Source of the DNA: Parasporobacterium sp.
GTDB taxonomy: Bacteria > Bacillota > Clostridia > Lachnospirales > Lachnospiraceae
Direction of reading: 5' to 3'
Length of the DNA stretch: 64,000 nt
Assembly: GCA_017510065.1 (NCBI GenBank)
Contig: JAFWOB010000081.1
Location: 16,283-80,282 of the forward strand
Position 1 is the stretch's first letter. The number at the start of each line of letters is the position of its first letter. Under the pieces are notes generated by a model that was given only the letters and a program-made list of their open reading frames with translations, ran no database searches and had not been told where the DNA came from. A program made the position numbers and the translations under genes. Shown in pieces: positions 48,609 to 57,653 of this stretch.

Positions 48609-49544
48609 ATGGAATTTATCAAAAGAAACTCAAGGACCATACTTCCTTTTGTGGGTCTGGTTGCGGTGATCATTATCCTCCTGATCGTTTCAGGCGGACG
48701 TATCTTTGATCCGGGCAACCTGAATAACATACTTGATCAGAGCTATACGGTAGTACTGCTGTCAGTAGGCTGTTCTTTTCTGTATGCTCACGGAGGTTTT
48801 GATCTGGCGGTCGGCGGTATCTATGGCTTGTCCATGATGATCCCCGGAATACTCATTCTGAGAACCAGCATGAGTATCTGGTTTGCACTTCCAATCTGTA
48901 TCGTGGTGTCTCTTGTATGCTATCTTTTAATGGGAATCGTAACCGTAAAGCTGCAGCTGCCGGCTTTTATCACTTCTTTGTGTATGCAGTTTATCTGCCG
49001 CGGTATTGTAACGACCATCTCAAAAGGCAATATTACGCTTCCTGCTGATTTTGCGGCAGGAGACAGCTGGGTCCTTAAGATTATCGTACTGATCGTTCTT
49101 TTGGGAGGCGCTTATATCCTTTTGCAGCGTACCGCATTCGGAAAATTCAACCGGGCGATCGGTGAGAACCCGGTAGCCGCAAGACAGAGTGGAATTAATA
49201 TTGATAAAGTACGGCTTCTGGCTTATGCCGTTGCAGCTTTGCTGGTGGGTGTAGCAGGATTCTTTTCCATGTGCTCCTCTCGTACAGTGGCTACCCTTGC
49301 CGGTTCCGGTTATGAGATGAATGTGATCGTGGCGATCGTTCTCGGCGGCATGAGCCTGAACGGCGGTATGGACAGTTCCGTTCGTGCGGCGATTGTCGGA
49401 ACGCTTATCGTAAAACTTCTGGAAAATGGTCTGGTGATCATCGGCGTATCCAGCACCTGGACCAACTTCGTGATCGGCGTTGTATTCCTGGTAGTCATCC
49501 TGTTCAACTATAAGAGAAATAAATCGGGATTCCTTCCCAGGTAA
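48609..49544 (+). CDS. Ribose-type ABC transporter permease (RbsC-like)
   Basis: 311 residues, eight to ten membrane segments. The family landmarks GFDLAVGGIYGLSMMIPG (about 63-80), AIGENPVAARQSGINIDKVR (about 186-205) and VIVAIVLGGMSLNGGMDSS are all present. It starts 12 nt after the ATPase stop with a GGAGG site. First permease of the CUT2 importer. Confidence 0.93.
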   Translation: MEFIKRNSRTILPFVGLVAVIIILLIVSGGRIFDPGNLNNILDQSYTVVLLSVGCSFLYAHGGFDLAVGGIYGLSMMIPGILILRTSMSIWFALPICIVVSLVCYLLMGIVTVKLQLPAFITSLCMQFICRGIVTTISKGNITLPADFAAGDSWVLKIIVLIVLLGGAYILLQRTAFGKFNRAIGENPVAARQSGINIDKVRLLAYAVAALLVGVAGFFSMCSSRTVATLAGSGYEMNVIVAIVLGGMSLNGGMDSSVRAAIVGTLIVKLLENGLVIIGVSSTWTNFVIGVVFLVVILFNYKRNKSGFLPR

Positions 49545-49570
49545 GACAGGCCGGATGAAACAGGCTTTAC

Positions 49571-49599
49571 GGAACTGTTTCGCTGTTGTAAACAGTTCC
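49571..49599 (+). other. Hairpin upstream of the second binding-protein gene
   Basis: A 10-bp perfect stem (49571-49580 with 49590-49599) lies ~30 nt before the binding-protein start. No T run. Possibly an mRNA 5' stabiliser or processing site. Confidence 0.55.
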
Positions 49600-49630
49600 T
49601 TAGCATAAAAAAGAAAAGGAGTGATTTAAA

Positions 49631-50722
49631 ATGAAAAAGTTAGTTGCATTAATCCTTGCCGCTGTCCTTTGCATCGGTATGTTCTCTTCACTGGCTTATG
49701 CCGGGGAAGCCAAGGATTCCTACAAAGTAGGCGTGATCCTGTATGATACCGAGTGCCAGTGGGCGAAAGACATTATGGGTGGTCTGAGAGCGATCGGAGA
49801 GCCTCTGGGTGTTACCTTCGAGACAGGTCGCGGCGGACAGGATCCGGAAGAAGAGATCCAGACGGTGCAGAACTTTGGCGCCGGCGGCTATGATGGTATT
49901 GTAAACCTGCATCCCGGAACGATCATGCCGAAGATGCTGGAGATTTGTGAAGAGTACGGTATGTTCATGGTTACCTCCAATGATATGACTCATACTTGCG
50001 AAGGATTTGAGGAGTTTTCCAAGAGCCCGTCCTATGTAGGATCTGTTTGGGAAGATGAGCAGGTGGCTGCTGATGCGATCATCGAAGACATGGTTGCCAA
50101 GGGAGCTACAGAATTTGGCCTTCATGGATTCCCCTATGGTCTGTCTGCACAGATGGATAAGAGACTTATCTTTGCGAAAGAAAAACTGTTAGAACTGGGA
50201 ATCTCCGAAGACATGATCCATGAAGGACAGTCCTTCGACAAAGCCGGTGCTGCAGAAGAGCTGCTCGCACAGTATCCGAATCTGAATGCGATCTTCTCAT
50301 CTGTTGAGACAGTTTCTACAGTATACCAGCCGCTGATCAACTCCGGAAGGAGCGGAGAAGTGCTTCTGAACTGCTACGATCCCAACGATGATGCTCTGTC
50401 AGCATTTTATGATGGTACCCTGTCTTATGCTACCACCGGTACCTGTGCAGATTCCATGATCGCTTTTGTACTGCTGTACAATGCTATGACAGGCAACAGG
50501 ATGGTCCAGGATGACGGAAGCGCTCCGTCGATCAACATGAAGTATCTGTTCTGCACCTCTGCAGAAGATATGGAAAATGCTATTAATTATTGCTCTGAGA
50601 GCAATCCTCCTTATACTCTGGAAGAACTTCAGCCCTTCATCGGACCGGATGCGTCCTATAATGATCTGAAGGCATTTGCTGAGAAATTCTCACTGGAAGA
50701 TCTTCTTGAACGTCACGGTTGA
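49631..50722 (+). CDS. Ribose-type substrate-binding protein
   Basis: 363 residues. Signal peptide MKKLVALILAAVLCIGMFSS... ending AYA before GEAKDS, signal peptidase I type, with no lipobox (the one Cys sits in a VLC context in mid-core). The mature part has the periplasmic-binding-4 fold (VGVILYDTECQWAKDIMGGL, then GYDGIVNLHPG). The ligand is probably a sugar or sugar-like molecule; no catabolic gene is adjacent to narrow it. It lies between the two permease genes of the operon. Confidence 0.9.
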   Translation: MKKLVALILAAVLCIGMFSSLAYAGEAKDSYKVGVILYDTECQWAKDIMGGLRAIGEPLGVTFETGRGGQDPEEEIQTVQNFGAGGYDGIVNLHPGTIMPKMLEICEEYGMFMVTSNDMTHTCEGFEEFSKSPSYVGSVWEDEQVAADAIIEDMVAKGATEFGLHGFPYGLSAQMDKRLIFAKEKLLELGISEDMIHEGQSFDKAGAAEELLAQYPNLNAIFSSVETVSTVYQPLINSGRSGEVLLNCYDPNDDALSAFYDGTLSYATTGTCADSMIAFVLLYNAMTGNRMVQDDGSAPSINMKYLFCTSAEDMENAINYCSESNPPYTLEELQPFIGPDASYNDLKAFAEKFSLEDLLERHG

Positions 50723-50748
50723 TAAGGAATGATCTGAGTCGTTTTTTT

Positions 50749-50798
50749 CGGGCAGGGGCAGGATCGCGGCTTCTGCGCAGCGAAACTTCTCCTGCCCG
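50749..50798 (+). other. Stem-loop after the ribose-type binding-protein gene
   Basis: CGGGCAGG (50749-50756) pairs with CCTGCCCG (50791-50798) around an inner stem (TCGC...GCGA). A T run precedes it rather than follows it, so it is not a terminator for the plus strand. Likely a 3' mRNA-protecting structure before the second permease gene. Confidence 0.6.
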
Positions 50799-50876
50799 GA
50801 ACCATTCAGGAACATGTAACAGGCATGGACAAAAAGCTGCTTAACCGCTGTCGCATGCTATAGCAAGAAAGGTTGT

Positions 50877-51920
50877 ATGACCATGACTTTTAAAAGAATT
50901 GCCGGAAATACCTGGAAAACATTGATCTGGCCGGTGGCTGTATTTGTGATCTTCTTCGTTTTATGCAAGATCTTCAGCCCGCAGGCAGCGTTCGGTACTG
51001 CAAGGAGTATGGAAAGTATCCTGAAACAGGCGATCCTCAGCTCCTCGATCGCGATGGCAATGGCCTGCAACATGCTGAATGACCGTTGGGATTTTTCCAT
51101 GGGTATCATCTGCGTGTGCACCAGCTTCATCGCTTCTCCGATCGCCAAGGCTATCTGCGGAGGTATGATCAAGGAAAATGGCAAGACTACGGCACCTTCC
51201 TGGGTGCTGTTGGTGCTGTGTATCCTGATCTGTATGGGACTGTGCATGATCAATGCCATCCTGTATCTGGTGATAAAGGTACCCATGCTGGTGATCAGTA
51301 TCGGTCTGATGCTGGTCTATGAGACGATGGTCAGAGTCGTAAACGGCGGTGCGGGAGCACAGCTCAGCGGATTGAATTATACGGTATTCGGGCGTTCTCC
51401 ATGGATCTATATCCTGGCTGTATTTACCATTCTGCTCTTTATGTTCCTGTATACATTTACGAAGTTCGGCTACAATGTCAGGTCTCTGGGCAATAACCAG
51501 CAGATTGCCAACAATATCGGCGTCAATGAAAAGAAAAATGTGATCCTGAGTTATCTGCTTTGCGGACTGATCCTCGGTATTGCAGCCACCATTAACGTCG
51601 GACTCTCAGGCAAGATCGAGTCTTCCTCGACCTTCAATAATAATATGGGTATGATGTTCCAGGCATTTCCGGCAGTTTTTATCGGTCTGTACCTTTCCCG
51701 GTATACCAATTTCTCCATTGGTATCTTTATCGGTGCTTTCTGCATCAAGATGATGACTGCAGGCGTGGTCGCTCTGGGGCTGCCTTCGGCTGTACAGGAT
51801 ATCGGTGTCGGTGCCTTCCTGTTCTTCTTTATTGCACTTACTACCAACCAGGGACGTTTCCTGGACTGGAGTGCAAGAAAGGCTGCCATGAAGATGGCAA
51901 GGGCCGGAGGAACCAAATAG
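50877..51920 (+). CDS. Second ABC transporter permease of the ribose-type importer
   Basis: 347 residues, about nine membrane segments. CUT2-permease landmarks: MACNMLNDRWDFSMGIICV (about 61-79) corresponds to the first conserved loop, and SLGNNQQIANNIGVNEKKN (about 203-221) to the coupling-helix motif. The start is either 50877 or the in-frame ATG at 50883; AGAAAGG lies just upstream. Two different permeases suggest a heterodimeric channel. A strong terminator follows. Confidence 0.88.
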   Translation: MTMTFKRIAGNTWKTLIWPVAVFVIFFVLCKIFSPQAAFGTARSMESILKQAILSSSIAMAMACNMLNDRWDFSMGIICVCTSFIASPIAKAICGGMIKENGKTTAPSWVLLVLCILICMGLCMINAILYLVIKVPMLVISIGLMLVYETMVRVVNGGAGAQLSGLNYTVFGRSPWIYILAVFTILLFMFLYTFTKFGYNVRSLGNNQQIANNIGVNEKKNVILSYLLCGLILGIAATINVGLSGKIESSSTFNNNMGMMFQAFPAVFIGLYLSRYTNFSIGIFIGAFCIKMMTAGVVALGLPSAVQDIGVGAFLFFFIALTTNQGRFLDWSARKAAMKMARAGGTK

Positions 51921-51934
51921 AATATAAGAGTCAG

Positions 51935-51971
51935 GAAAAAGCCGTGAATGCATTCACGGCTTTTATTTTTT
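51935..51971 (+). terminator. Terminator of the ribose-type ABC operon
   Basis: A 14-bp perfect stem (51936-51949 with 51950-51963) flanked by A and T runs. It could work on both strands. Confidence 0.92.
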
Positions 51972-52002
51972 TGAAAAATGTTATGGTCTGTAGCACTTTT
52001 TC

Positions 52003-52011
52003 CTGATACAA
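52003..52011 (+). promoter_or_regulatory. Extended -10 promoter of the glycerophosphodiester/lic operon
   Basis: TGATACAAT (TGn plus TACAAT) lies 79 bp upstream of the binding-protein start. The -35 is weak. Confidence 0.5.
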
Positions 52012-52089
52012 TATATGAGGTGGTTTTTGTTCCAAGATAATATGTATTATTTGGCGGAAGCCGAGACCATTATTCTTAAGGAGGCAATC

Positions 52090-53154
52090 ATGAAAAAAAC
52101 AATATCAATAGTTCTTTCGGTTGTTATGGTAATGCTGATGGCAAGCACAGTTTTTGCGGCAGAAGATCTGAACAGCTATACGCTTGACGAGATCGTTGCG
52201 AAAGCACAGGAAGAGGGCCATGTAGAGTCCGTCGGTATGCCGGATTCCTGGGCTAACTGGGGACTGAGCTGGCAGGGTCTGACAGAAACCTACGGCATCG
52301 AGCATTCTGATGAAGACATGAGCAGTGCGGAAGAGCTGAGCATGTTCATGAACGACAGCACACGTGATATCGGGGATGTCGGTCTGGCATTTACGCAGCA
52401 GGCAATTGACAATGATCTGGTACAGGCTTATAAGACCAGCTACTGGGACAGTGTTCCGGATTGGGCAAAGGCAGAAGACGGAAAATGGATGATCGCTTAT
52501 ACAGGATGCACCAGCTTCATTTACAACAATGATCTGTGTGAAGAGCCGATGCCGACCAGCTGGGAAGATGTCCGCAATGGCAGCTATAAGCTGACGATCG
52601 GTGACGTTGTCGGCGGCGCTACAGGACAGGGCGTTGTTGTTGCCACAGCTTATGCATTCGGCGGCGACCTGGACAATCTGGAGCCGGCTTTTGAGTTCTG
52701 GACAGAAATGGCCAAGGCGGGCCGTATCGACAGCGGTGATATCCTTCTTGCCCGTATCCAGGCAGGTGAGGTAGAATGCGGTGTATCATGGAGCTATAAC
52801 GTTCTGACTTATCGTGACAGCACACCGAATTACGATCTGACCGTTGGTATTCCTTCCGATGGTTCCATCCTGGTAGGTTATGCAAGCGTAATCAGCAAGA
52901 ATTCAGACAACCCGTTCGCTGCAGCACTGGCCCGTGAGTATATCTTCTCGGACGAAGGACAGATCAACCTGGCGAAAGCCGGCGCTGTTCCGACCAGGAC
53001 CGATGTAGAGATACCGGAAGAAGTCGTAGCGGCGACCTTTGATCCCAGCACCTATGCAGATGCTGTAGGTATCTCTGATGCGCAGCATTATGCTGAAGTC
53101 TGCGAAGAGATCTCCGAATGGTGGGAAGAGAACATTATTCCTCTGCTGAACTGA
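52090..53154 (+). CDS. Substrate-binding protein, spermidine/iron/phosphonate-type fold
   Basis: 354 residues from the ATG at 52090 (AAGGAGG 7 nt upstream). Signal peptide ends VFA/FAA before EDLNSY, with no Cys at all in the first 30 residues, so it is not a lipoprotein. It is a type 2 periplasmic-binding fold (family 1 solute-binding; VESVGMPDSWANWGLSW, GAVPTRTDVEIP near the end). The context (glycerophosphodiesterase and lic enzymes downstream) suggests a glycerophosphodiester or amino-alcohol phosphate ligand. That is inference. Confidence 0.85.
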   Translation: MKKTISIVLSVVMVMLMASTVFAAEDLNSYTLDEIVAKAQEEGHVESVGMPDSWANWGLSWQGLTETYGIEHSDEDMSSAEELSMFMNDSTRDIGDVGLAFTQQAIDNDLVQAYKTSYWDSVPDWAKAEDGKWMIAYTGCTSFIYNNDLCEEPMPTSWEDVRNGSYKLTIGDVVGGATGQGVVVATAYAFGGDLDNLEPAFEFWTEMAKAGRIDSGDILLARIQAGEVECGVSWSYNVLTYRDSTPNYDLTVGIPSDGSILVGYASVISKNSDNPFAAALAREYIFSDEGQINLAKAGAVPTRTDVEIPEEVVAATFDPSTYADAVGISDAQHYAEVCEEISEWWEENIIPLLN

Positions 53155-53177
53155 TCAGGCAACTGTTTGTATGCAAT

Positions 53178-53216
53178 GGAGCATGCCGCTGATAAGGGCG
53201 GCATGCTCCCGTTTTT
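53178..53216 (+). terminator. Terminator-like hairpin between binding-protein and permease genes
   Basis: A 12-bp perfect stem (53178-53189 with 53198-53209) followed by CGTTTTTC. Inside an operon this probably causes partial termination, giving more binding protein than permease. Confidence 0.8.
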
Positions 53217-53237
53217 CATAGGGATGAGGCAAATGAA

Positions 53238-54125
53238 ATGGTAAAAAAGGGCAGACTGAAAACAGTATCCAATCGCAGTATGCGGTATTACTATTTGCTG
53301 GCGCTGCTTCCTTTCCTGTTTCTGGTAGTCATGTATGAGCTGCTTCCTCTGATCATGCTCATCATTGACAGTTTCCAGCTGGACAAAGACCCCAGTGTGG
53401 CATTTACCCTGGATAATTATATTAAGATCTTTTCCACTCTCAGCTACAAAACGGCTATCCTGAACAGTCTGAAGATCACTTTCATTTCAACGGCTGTCGG
53501 CATTGTGATTGCTTTTCTGGGAGCACGGGCAGCACACAATTCCCGCGGAAAGTTCAGGAATGTCTTTCTGACAGTCCTGAATATGACATCCAACTTTGCA
53601 GGAGTGCCGCTGGCATTTGCTTATATGATCATTCTGGGAAATGCCGGCGTGATCAAGCAGATCGCCAATATGTACGGTATCGGATTTTTGCAGAATTTTG
53701 ATCTTTATACCAGTACAGGCCTGACCATCATGTATATCTATTTTCAGATTCCTTTATCCACCTTGCTGCTGATCCCGTCATTCAACGGAATCCGAAAGGA
53801 ATGGAGCGAGGCTAATATGCTGCTGGGTGGGACAAATGCGCAGTTCTGGGGCCATGTGGGGATCCCCATGCTGCTTCCCAGCATTTTTTCCACGATCAGC
53901 GTCCTGTTTGCCAATGCATTATGTGCATATGCAACAGCCTATGCATTGCTGATGAATAATTTCTCGCTGCTGCCGGTCAATATATCGGCGTCATTCGTTG
54001 GAGATATCAAGACAAAGCCCAAACTGGGGGCGGCTCTTTCGGTGGTTATGATGCTGATCCTGTGCATTGTCATACTGATCAACAATTACATCACCAAAAA
54101 GACCGCTAAATGGGAAAGCAGGTGA
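53238..54125 (+). CDS. ABC transporter permease (PotB/AfuB type)
   Basis: 295 residues, six membrane segments, basic N-terminus. The EAA loop is RKEWSEANMLLGGTNAQFWGHVGIPML (about residues 186-212). It is partner to the next permease, 6 bp downstream. It belongs to the importer with the 52090 binding protein and 54946 ATPase. Confidence 0.9.
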   Translation: MVKKGRLKTVSNRSMRYYYLLALLPFLFLVVMYELLPLIMLIIDSFQLDKDPSVAFTLDNYIKIFSTLSYKTAILNSLKITFISTAVGIVIAFLGARAAHNSRGKFRNVFLTVLNMTSNFAGVPLAFAYMIILGNAGVIKQIANMYGIGFLQNFDLYTSTGLTIMYIYFQIPLSTLLLIPSFNGIRKEWSEANMLLGGTNAQFWGHVGIPMLLPSIFSTISVLFANALCAYATAYALLMNNFSLLPVNISASFVGDIKTKPKLGAALSVVMMLILCIVILINNYITKKTAKWESR

Positions 54126-54131
54126 GAGCAT

Positions 54132-54941
54132 ATGGCAAAAGGTTCAAAAGTATCTGCCAATATCGTAATGACGATCGTGATCATATGGCTGCTGATCCCT
54201 TTGGCGGCAACCATTGTGTATTCACTGTTTGAAGATTGGACCGGCATTATCCCCAAGGGATTTACCCTGGCCAATTATGAACTGATCTTTTCGGATTCCT
54301 CTTTTCTGACAGCAATGTACCAGACGGTCCTGATCTGTATCGTACCGATCGTGATCACCATCATACTTGTTCTATTGGCACTGTTTGTCGTGACAGTGTA
54401 TTTTCCGAGGCTTGAAAAATACATGCAGATCCTGTGCATGATTCCCTATACGATACAGGGAGTTATTCTGTCGGTTTCGATCCTGGTACTGTATGCGAAA
54501 AACGGATCGATCCTAAGCGACCGGATGGTCATGCTGATCGGGGCATACTGCATTATTATCCTGCCGCATATCTATAACGGGATCCGGAATGGTATGCGGG
54601 CGATCAATATGAACATGCTGCTGGAGGCGGCGGAAATGCTTGGCGACAGCAAACTGAAAGCATTTTTCAAGGTGATTGTTCCCAATATCATCACCGGTAT
54701 CACGGTATCCAGTCTGCTGGCTGTCAGTCTGCTGTTCGGGGATTATGTCATCATCCGTAATCTGTCCAGCACCAATGTCAACAATATGCAGAAGTTCCTG
54801 TACCAGGCGATGAAACGGTCCAGTACGGAAGCTTCCGCCGTGTTTGTTGTGATCATGCTGATCACCTGCGCGATCACGGCAATTGTCCTTAGCCTGCAGA
54901 GCAGAAGCGGAGCAGAGAAGGTAAGTAAGCAGGGGGAATAG
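54132..54941 (+). CDS. ABC transporter permease (PotC type)
   Basis: 269 residues, six membrane segments. The EAA loop is LLEAAEMLGDSKLKAFFKVI (about 162-181). It is followed 4 bp later by the ATPase gene. Second membrane subunit of the probable glycerophosphodiester importer. Confidence 0.9.
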   Translation: MAKGSKVSANIVMTIVIIWLLIPLAATIVYSLFEDWTGIIPKGFTLANYELIFSDSSFLTAMYQTVLICIVPIVITIILVLLALFVVTVYFPRLEKYMQILCMIPYTIQGVILSVSILVLYAKNGSILSDRMVMLIGAYCIIILPHIYNGIRNGMRAINMNMLLEAAEMLGDSKLKAFFKVIVPNIITGITVSSLLAVSLLFGDYVIIRNLSSTNVNNMQKFLYQAMKRSSTEASAVFVVIMLITCAITAIVLSLQSRSGAEKVSKQGE

Positions 54942-54945
54942 AGGG

Positions 54946-55956
54946 ATGTCATATATTCGTTTTGAAAATATCAACAAATCGTTTGGCTCAAACCATGTTC
55001 TGAAGGATATTAACCTGGAAGTGGAAAAGGGACGGCTGGTAACCCTTCTGGGGCCTTCCGGATGTGGTAAATCAACGCTTCTTCGCTGTCTTGCCGGGCT
55101 GGAGCAGGTGAGTGACGGGCACATCTACCTGGACGGACAGGAGATTACGGATATCGTTCCCCGTAAGCGCGGGATCGGTATGGTTTTTCAGCAGTATTCC
55201 CTGTTTCCCAATAAAAATGTGCGAGATAATGTTGCTTACGGACTGAAATTGAAGAAGATGCCTAAGGCGCAGATCCAGCAAAAGGTGGAAGAGATGCTGG
55301 ACATAGTAGGCTTAAGTGACAAGATCGATCAGTATCCGTCTTCTCTGTCAGGAGGACAGCAGCAGCGTGTTGCGCTTGCCAGGGCAATGGTCACCGCGCC
55401 GAAGGTTCTTCTGTTGGATGAGCCCTTAAGTGCCATTGATGCGCTTCTTCGGAAGAACCTGCAGATCGAGATCCGTCGGATCCAGCAGCAGCTGGGGATC
55501 ACAACGATCTTTGTGACCCATGACCAGGATGAAGCCATGGTCATGTCTGATATGATCCATCTGTTCCATGACGGGAGGATCGAGCAGTCCGGAACACCGG
55601 AACAGATTTACACCAGCCCTGCTACCAAATTCGCGGCGACGTTTATCGGCAACTATAATCTGCTGAAAACAGAGGATTTCAACCGGATCTTCCGGGCAGA
55701 TCTTCCGGGAAACGATGTGGCAGTGCGTCCTGAGATCGTGCAGCTTGGCAGAACCGATGAGAAAGAAAATCCCAGGGAACTTATGGCGGAAGGGATCATT
55801 GTCAATCATATCCCGCATGGCAGCTTGATCCGTTATCAGGTGGACTGCCAGGGCATTTCCCTGAATGCGGATGTTGTATTTGAGAAACAGATGGAATTTC
55901 ATGAAGGGGACCATGTGTTTGTCAGAGTTGATCCGGATCTGGTGATCCGGCTGTAG
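54946..55956 (+). CDS. ABC transporter ATP-binding protein (PotA/FbpC type)
   Basis: 336 residues. Walker A GPSGCGKST (about 36-44), signature LSGGQQQRVALARAM (about 132-146), Walker B VLLLDEPLSAID, and switch His VTHDQDEAM are intact. A C-terminal TOBE domain follows (VAVRPEIVQLG onward). ATPase of the four-gene importer. The GDPD gene follows 9 bp later, tying uptake to phosphodiester cleavage. Confidence 0.95.
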   Translation: MSYIRFENINKSFGSNHVLKDINLEVEKGRLVTLLGPSGCGKSTLLRCLAGLEQVSDGHIYLDGQEITDIVPRKRGIGMVFQQYSLFPNKNVRDNVAYGLKLKKMPKAQIQQKVEEMLDIVGLSDKIDQYPSSLSGGQQQRVALARAMVTAPKVLLLDEPLSAIDALLRKNLQIEIRRIQQQLGITTIFVTHDQDEAMVMSDMIHLFHDGRIEQSGTPEQIYTSPATKFAATFIGNYNLLKTEDFNRIFRADLPGNDVAVRPEIVQLGRTDEKENPRELMAEGIIVNHIPHGSLIRYQVDCQGISLNADVVFEKQMEFHEGDHVFVRVDPDLVIRL

Positions 55957-55965
55957 GAATAGAAT

Positions 55966-56739
55966 ATGATTCAGAAGATTTATGCTCATCGGGGGGCTTC
56001 GGGTTATGCGCCGGAGAATACACTGGAGGCATTTGCCCTGGCTGCTGAGATGGGGGCTCACGGTGTGGAGCTGGATGTACATATTTGCAAAGACGGGGAA
56101 CTGGTAGTTTCCCATGATGAGAGTATTGAGCGGGTCTCTGACGGGACCGGCTTTCTCTGTGACTTTACCCTGAAGGAACTGAAATCCTTTTCTTTTAACA
56201 AGACAAAACCGGAGTATCAGGATGCCAGGATCCCGACGCTGAAGGAAGTGTTTGAGCTATTAAGACCTACCGGACTGGGGATCAATATCGAACTGAAGAA
56301 CAGTCTGATCGACTATCCCGGACTGGAGAAGCAAGTCGTAGAACTGACTGCGAGGGAGTTTTCCCTGGATCGGGTGATCTTTTCGTCTTTCAATCATTAC
56401 AGCATGCTGCGCCTGAAAGAACTGGACCGCTCCCTTACCTGCGGGCTTTTGTATGAGGCGTCCCTTGTAAGCCCCTGGGAATACGCCTCCTCGCTGGGGA
56501 TGGAAGCGCTGCATCCGCATTATTCCCAGGTAATCACGCCGGGAGGATTCTGCCGGAAGGCTCACGAAGCAGGAATTGCCGTTCATACATGGACGGTCAA
56601 TTCCAGAGATGAGATGATCCGTGTGCTGGAGGAAGGGGCGGATATTGTGATCACAAATTATCCGGATACAGCGGTGAAACTGCTTGAGGAAACAGTTTCA
56701 AAACAAGATCCGGAGGCACAGGAGGATAGAACGTGCTGA
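55966..56739 (+). CDS. Glycerophosphodiester phosphodiesterase
   Basis: 257 residues, no signal peptide, so cytosolic. GDPD signatures: AHRGASGYAPENTLEAF (catalytic His and Arg at about residues 7-8), GVELDVHICKDGELVVSHDESIERV with the metal-binding Glu/Asp and second His, and INIELKN. It cleaves glycerophosphodiesters such as glycerophosphocholine to glycerol-3-phosphate and the alcohol. Placed after an ABC importer and before choline-type kinase and cytidylyltransferase genes, the predicted substrate is an imported GPC-like compound. It overlaps the next gene by 7 nt. Confidence 0.93.
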   Translation: MIQKIYAHRGASGYAPENTLEAFALAAEMGAHGVELDVHICKDGELVVSHDESIERVSDGTGFLCDFTLKELKSFSFNKTKPEYQDARIPTLKEVFELLRPTGLGINIELKNSLIDYPGLEKQVVELTAREFSLDRVIFSSFNHYSMLRLKELDRSLTCGLLYEASLVSPWEYASSLGMEALHPHYSQVITPGGFCRKAHEAGIAVHTWTVNSRDEMIRVLEEGADIVITNYPDTAVKLLEETVSKQDPEAQEDRTC

Positions 56740-57653
56740 ATCGTTATGAGTTTGAGGTGTTGAGTTATCTGGAAAGAGAAAGGAAGGGTAAGTTCTCTGT
56801 CCGCCGGTTAAGCGATACGCTCTGTATTTCCGGCACAGCCGTAATGGAGTGTCTGAAAAGTCTGAAAGAAGATGGATTTATTGAAGGGGAAGACGAGGTG
56901 TTGGATATAACACCAGAAGGGCTTGCTGCACTGGAACCTTACCGTGTCAAGCGCGCGATCGTTCTGGCGGCCGGCTTCGGATCCCGTATGATGCCGGCAA
57001 CGGCGGACAGACCGAAACCCATGGTACGGGTGAACGGTGTGCGGCTGATCGATACTTTACTGGATGCCCTGACGGCAGTAGGGATCAACGATATTACAGT
57101 GGTGGGCGGCTACCGGTTTGAAAAACTCTATGATCTTCTGGAAAAATATCCCTTTCTCAGGTTGATCGACAATAAAGATTATGCCCGGACCAATAATATT
57201 TCCTCTGCGGTATTGTCATCGGATTATCTGAAGGACGGGTGTTACTATTGTGAAGCGGATCTTTATATCACGAATCCGCAGGTGATCACGAAATATCAGT
57301 ATGCCAGTAATATTCTGGGCTCCTGGTCCATGGAAACCGATGACTGGAGCTTCCGGATGGATCCGGACGGATATCTGATCGATTATCAGAAGGGCAATAC
57401 ATTCTGCTATAATTATTACGGAATCGCCTACTGGAGTCCGGAAGACTGCAGAAAACTAAGGGAAGATTTTGCGCAGATCTATCAGGAGCCGGAGGGAAGG
57501 GACTATTTCTGGGAGTTTATTCCATTTGTCCTGCGCCATGAAAAGTACAAAGTGGAGATCCGGCAATGCAGGAAACAGGATATTATGGAGATCGATAATT
57601 ACTATGAGCTGGTGCAGTTAGATCACAGCTATGCTCCGAAAGGGATCAAATGA
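56733..57653 (+). CDS. Winged-helix-fused phosphocholine-type nucleotidyltransferase (LicC-like)
   Basis: 306 residues, GTG start with GGAGGATA 7 nt upstream. The first ~70 residues form a MarR-like winged helix-turn-helix (VLSYLERERKGKFSVRRLSD...ALEPYRV). From residue ~74 the nucleotidyltransferase domain begins: VLAAGFGSRMMPATADRPKPMV, then EADLYITNPQVI with the metal Asp. LicC-type enzymes make CDP-choline from phosphocholine and CTP. Fusion to a DNA-binding-type domain suggests self-regulation or a regulatory heritage. Confidence 0.82.
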   Translation: MLNRYEFEVLSYLERERKGKFSVRRLSDTLCISGTAVMECLKSLKEDGFIEGEDEVLDITPEGLAALEPYRVKRAIVLAAGFGSRMMPATADRPKPMVRVNGVRLIDTLLDALTAVGINDITVVGGYRFEKLYDLLEKYPFLRLIDNKDYARTNNISSAVLSSDYLKDGCYYCEADLYITNPQVITKYQYASNILGSWSMETDDWSFRMDPDGYLIDYQKGNTFCYNYYGIAYWSPEDCRKLREDFAQIYQEPEGRDYFWEFIPFVLRHEKYKVEIRQCRKQDIMEIDNYYELVQLDHSYAPKGIK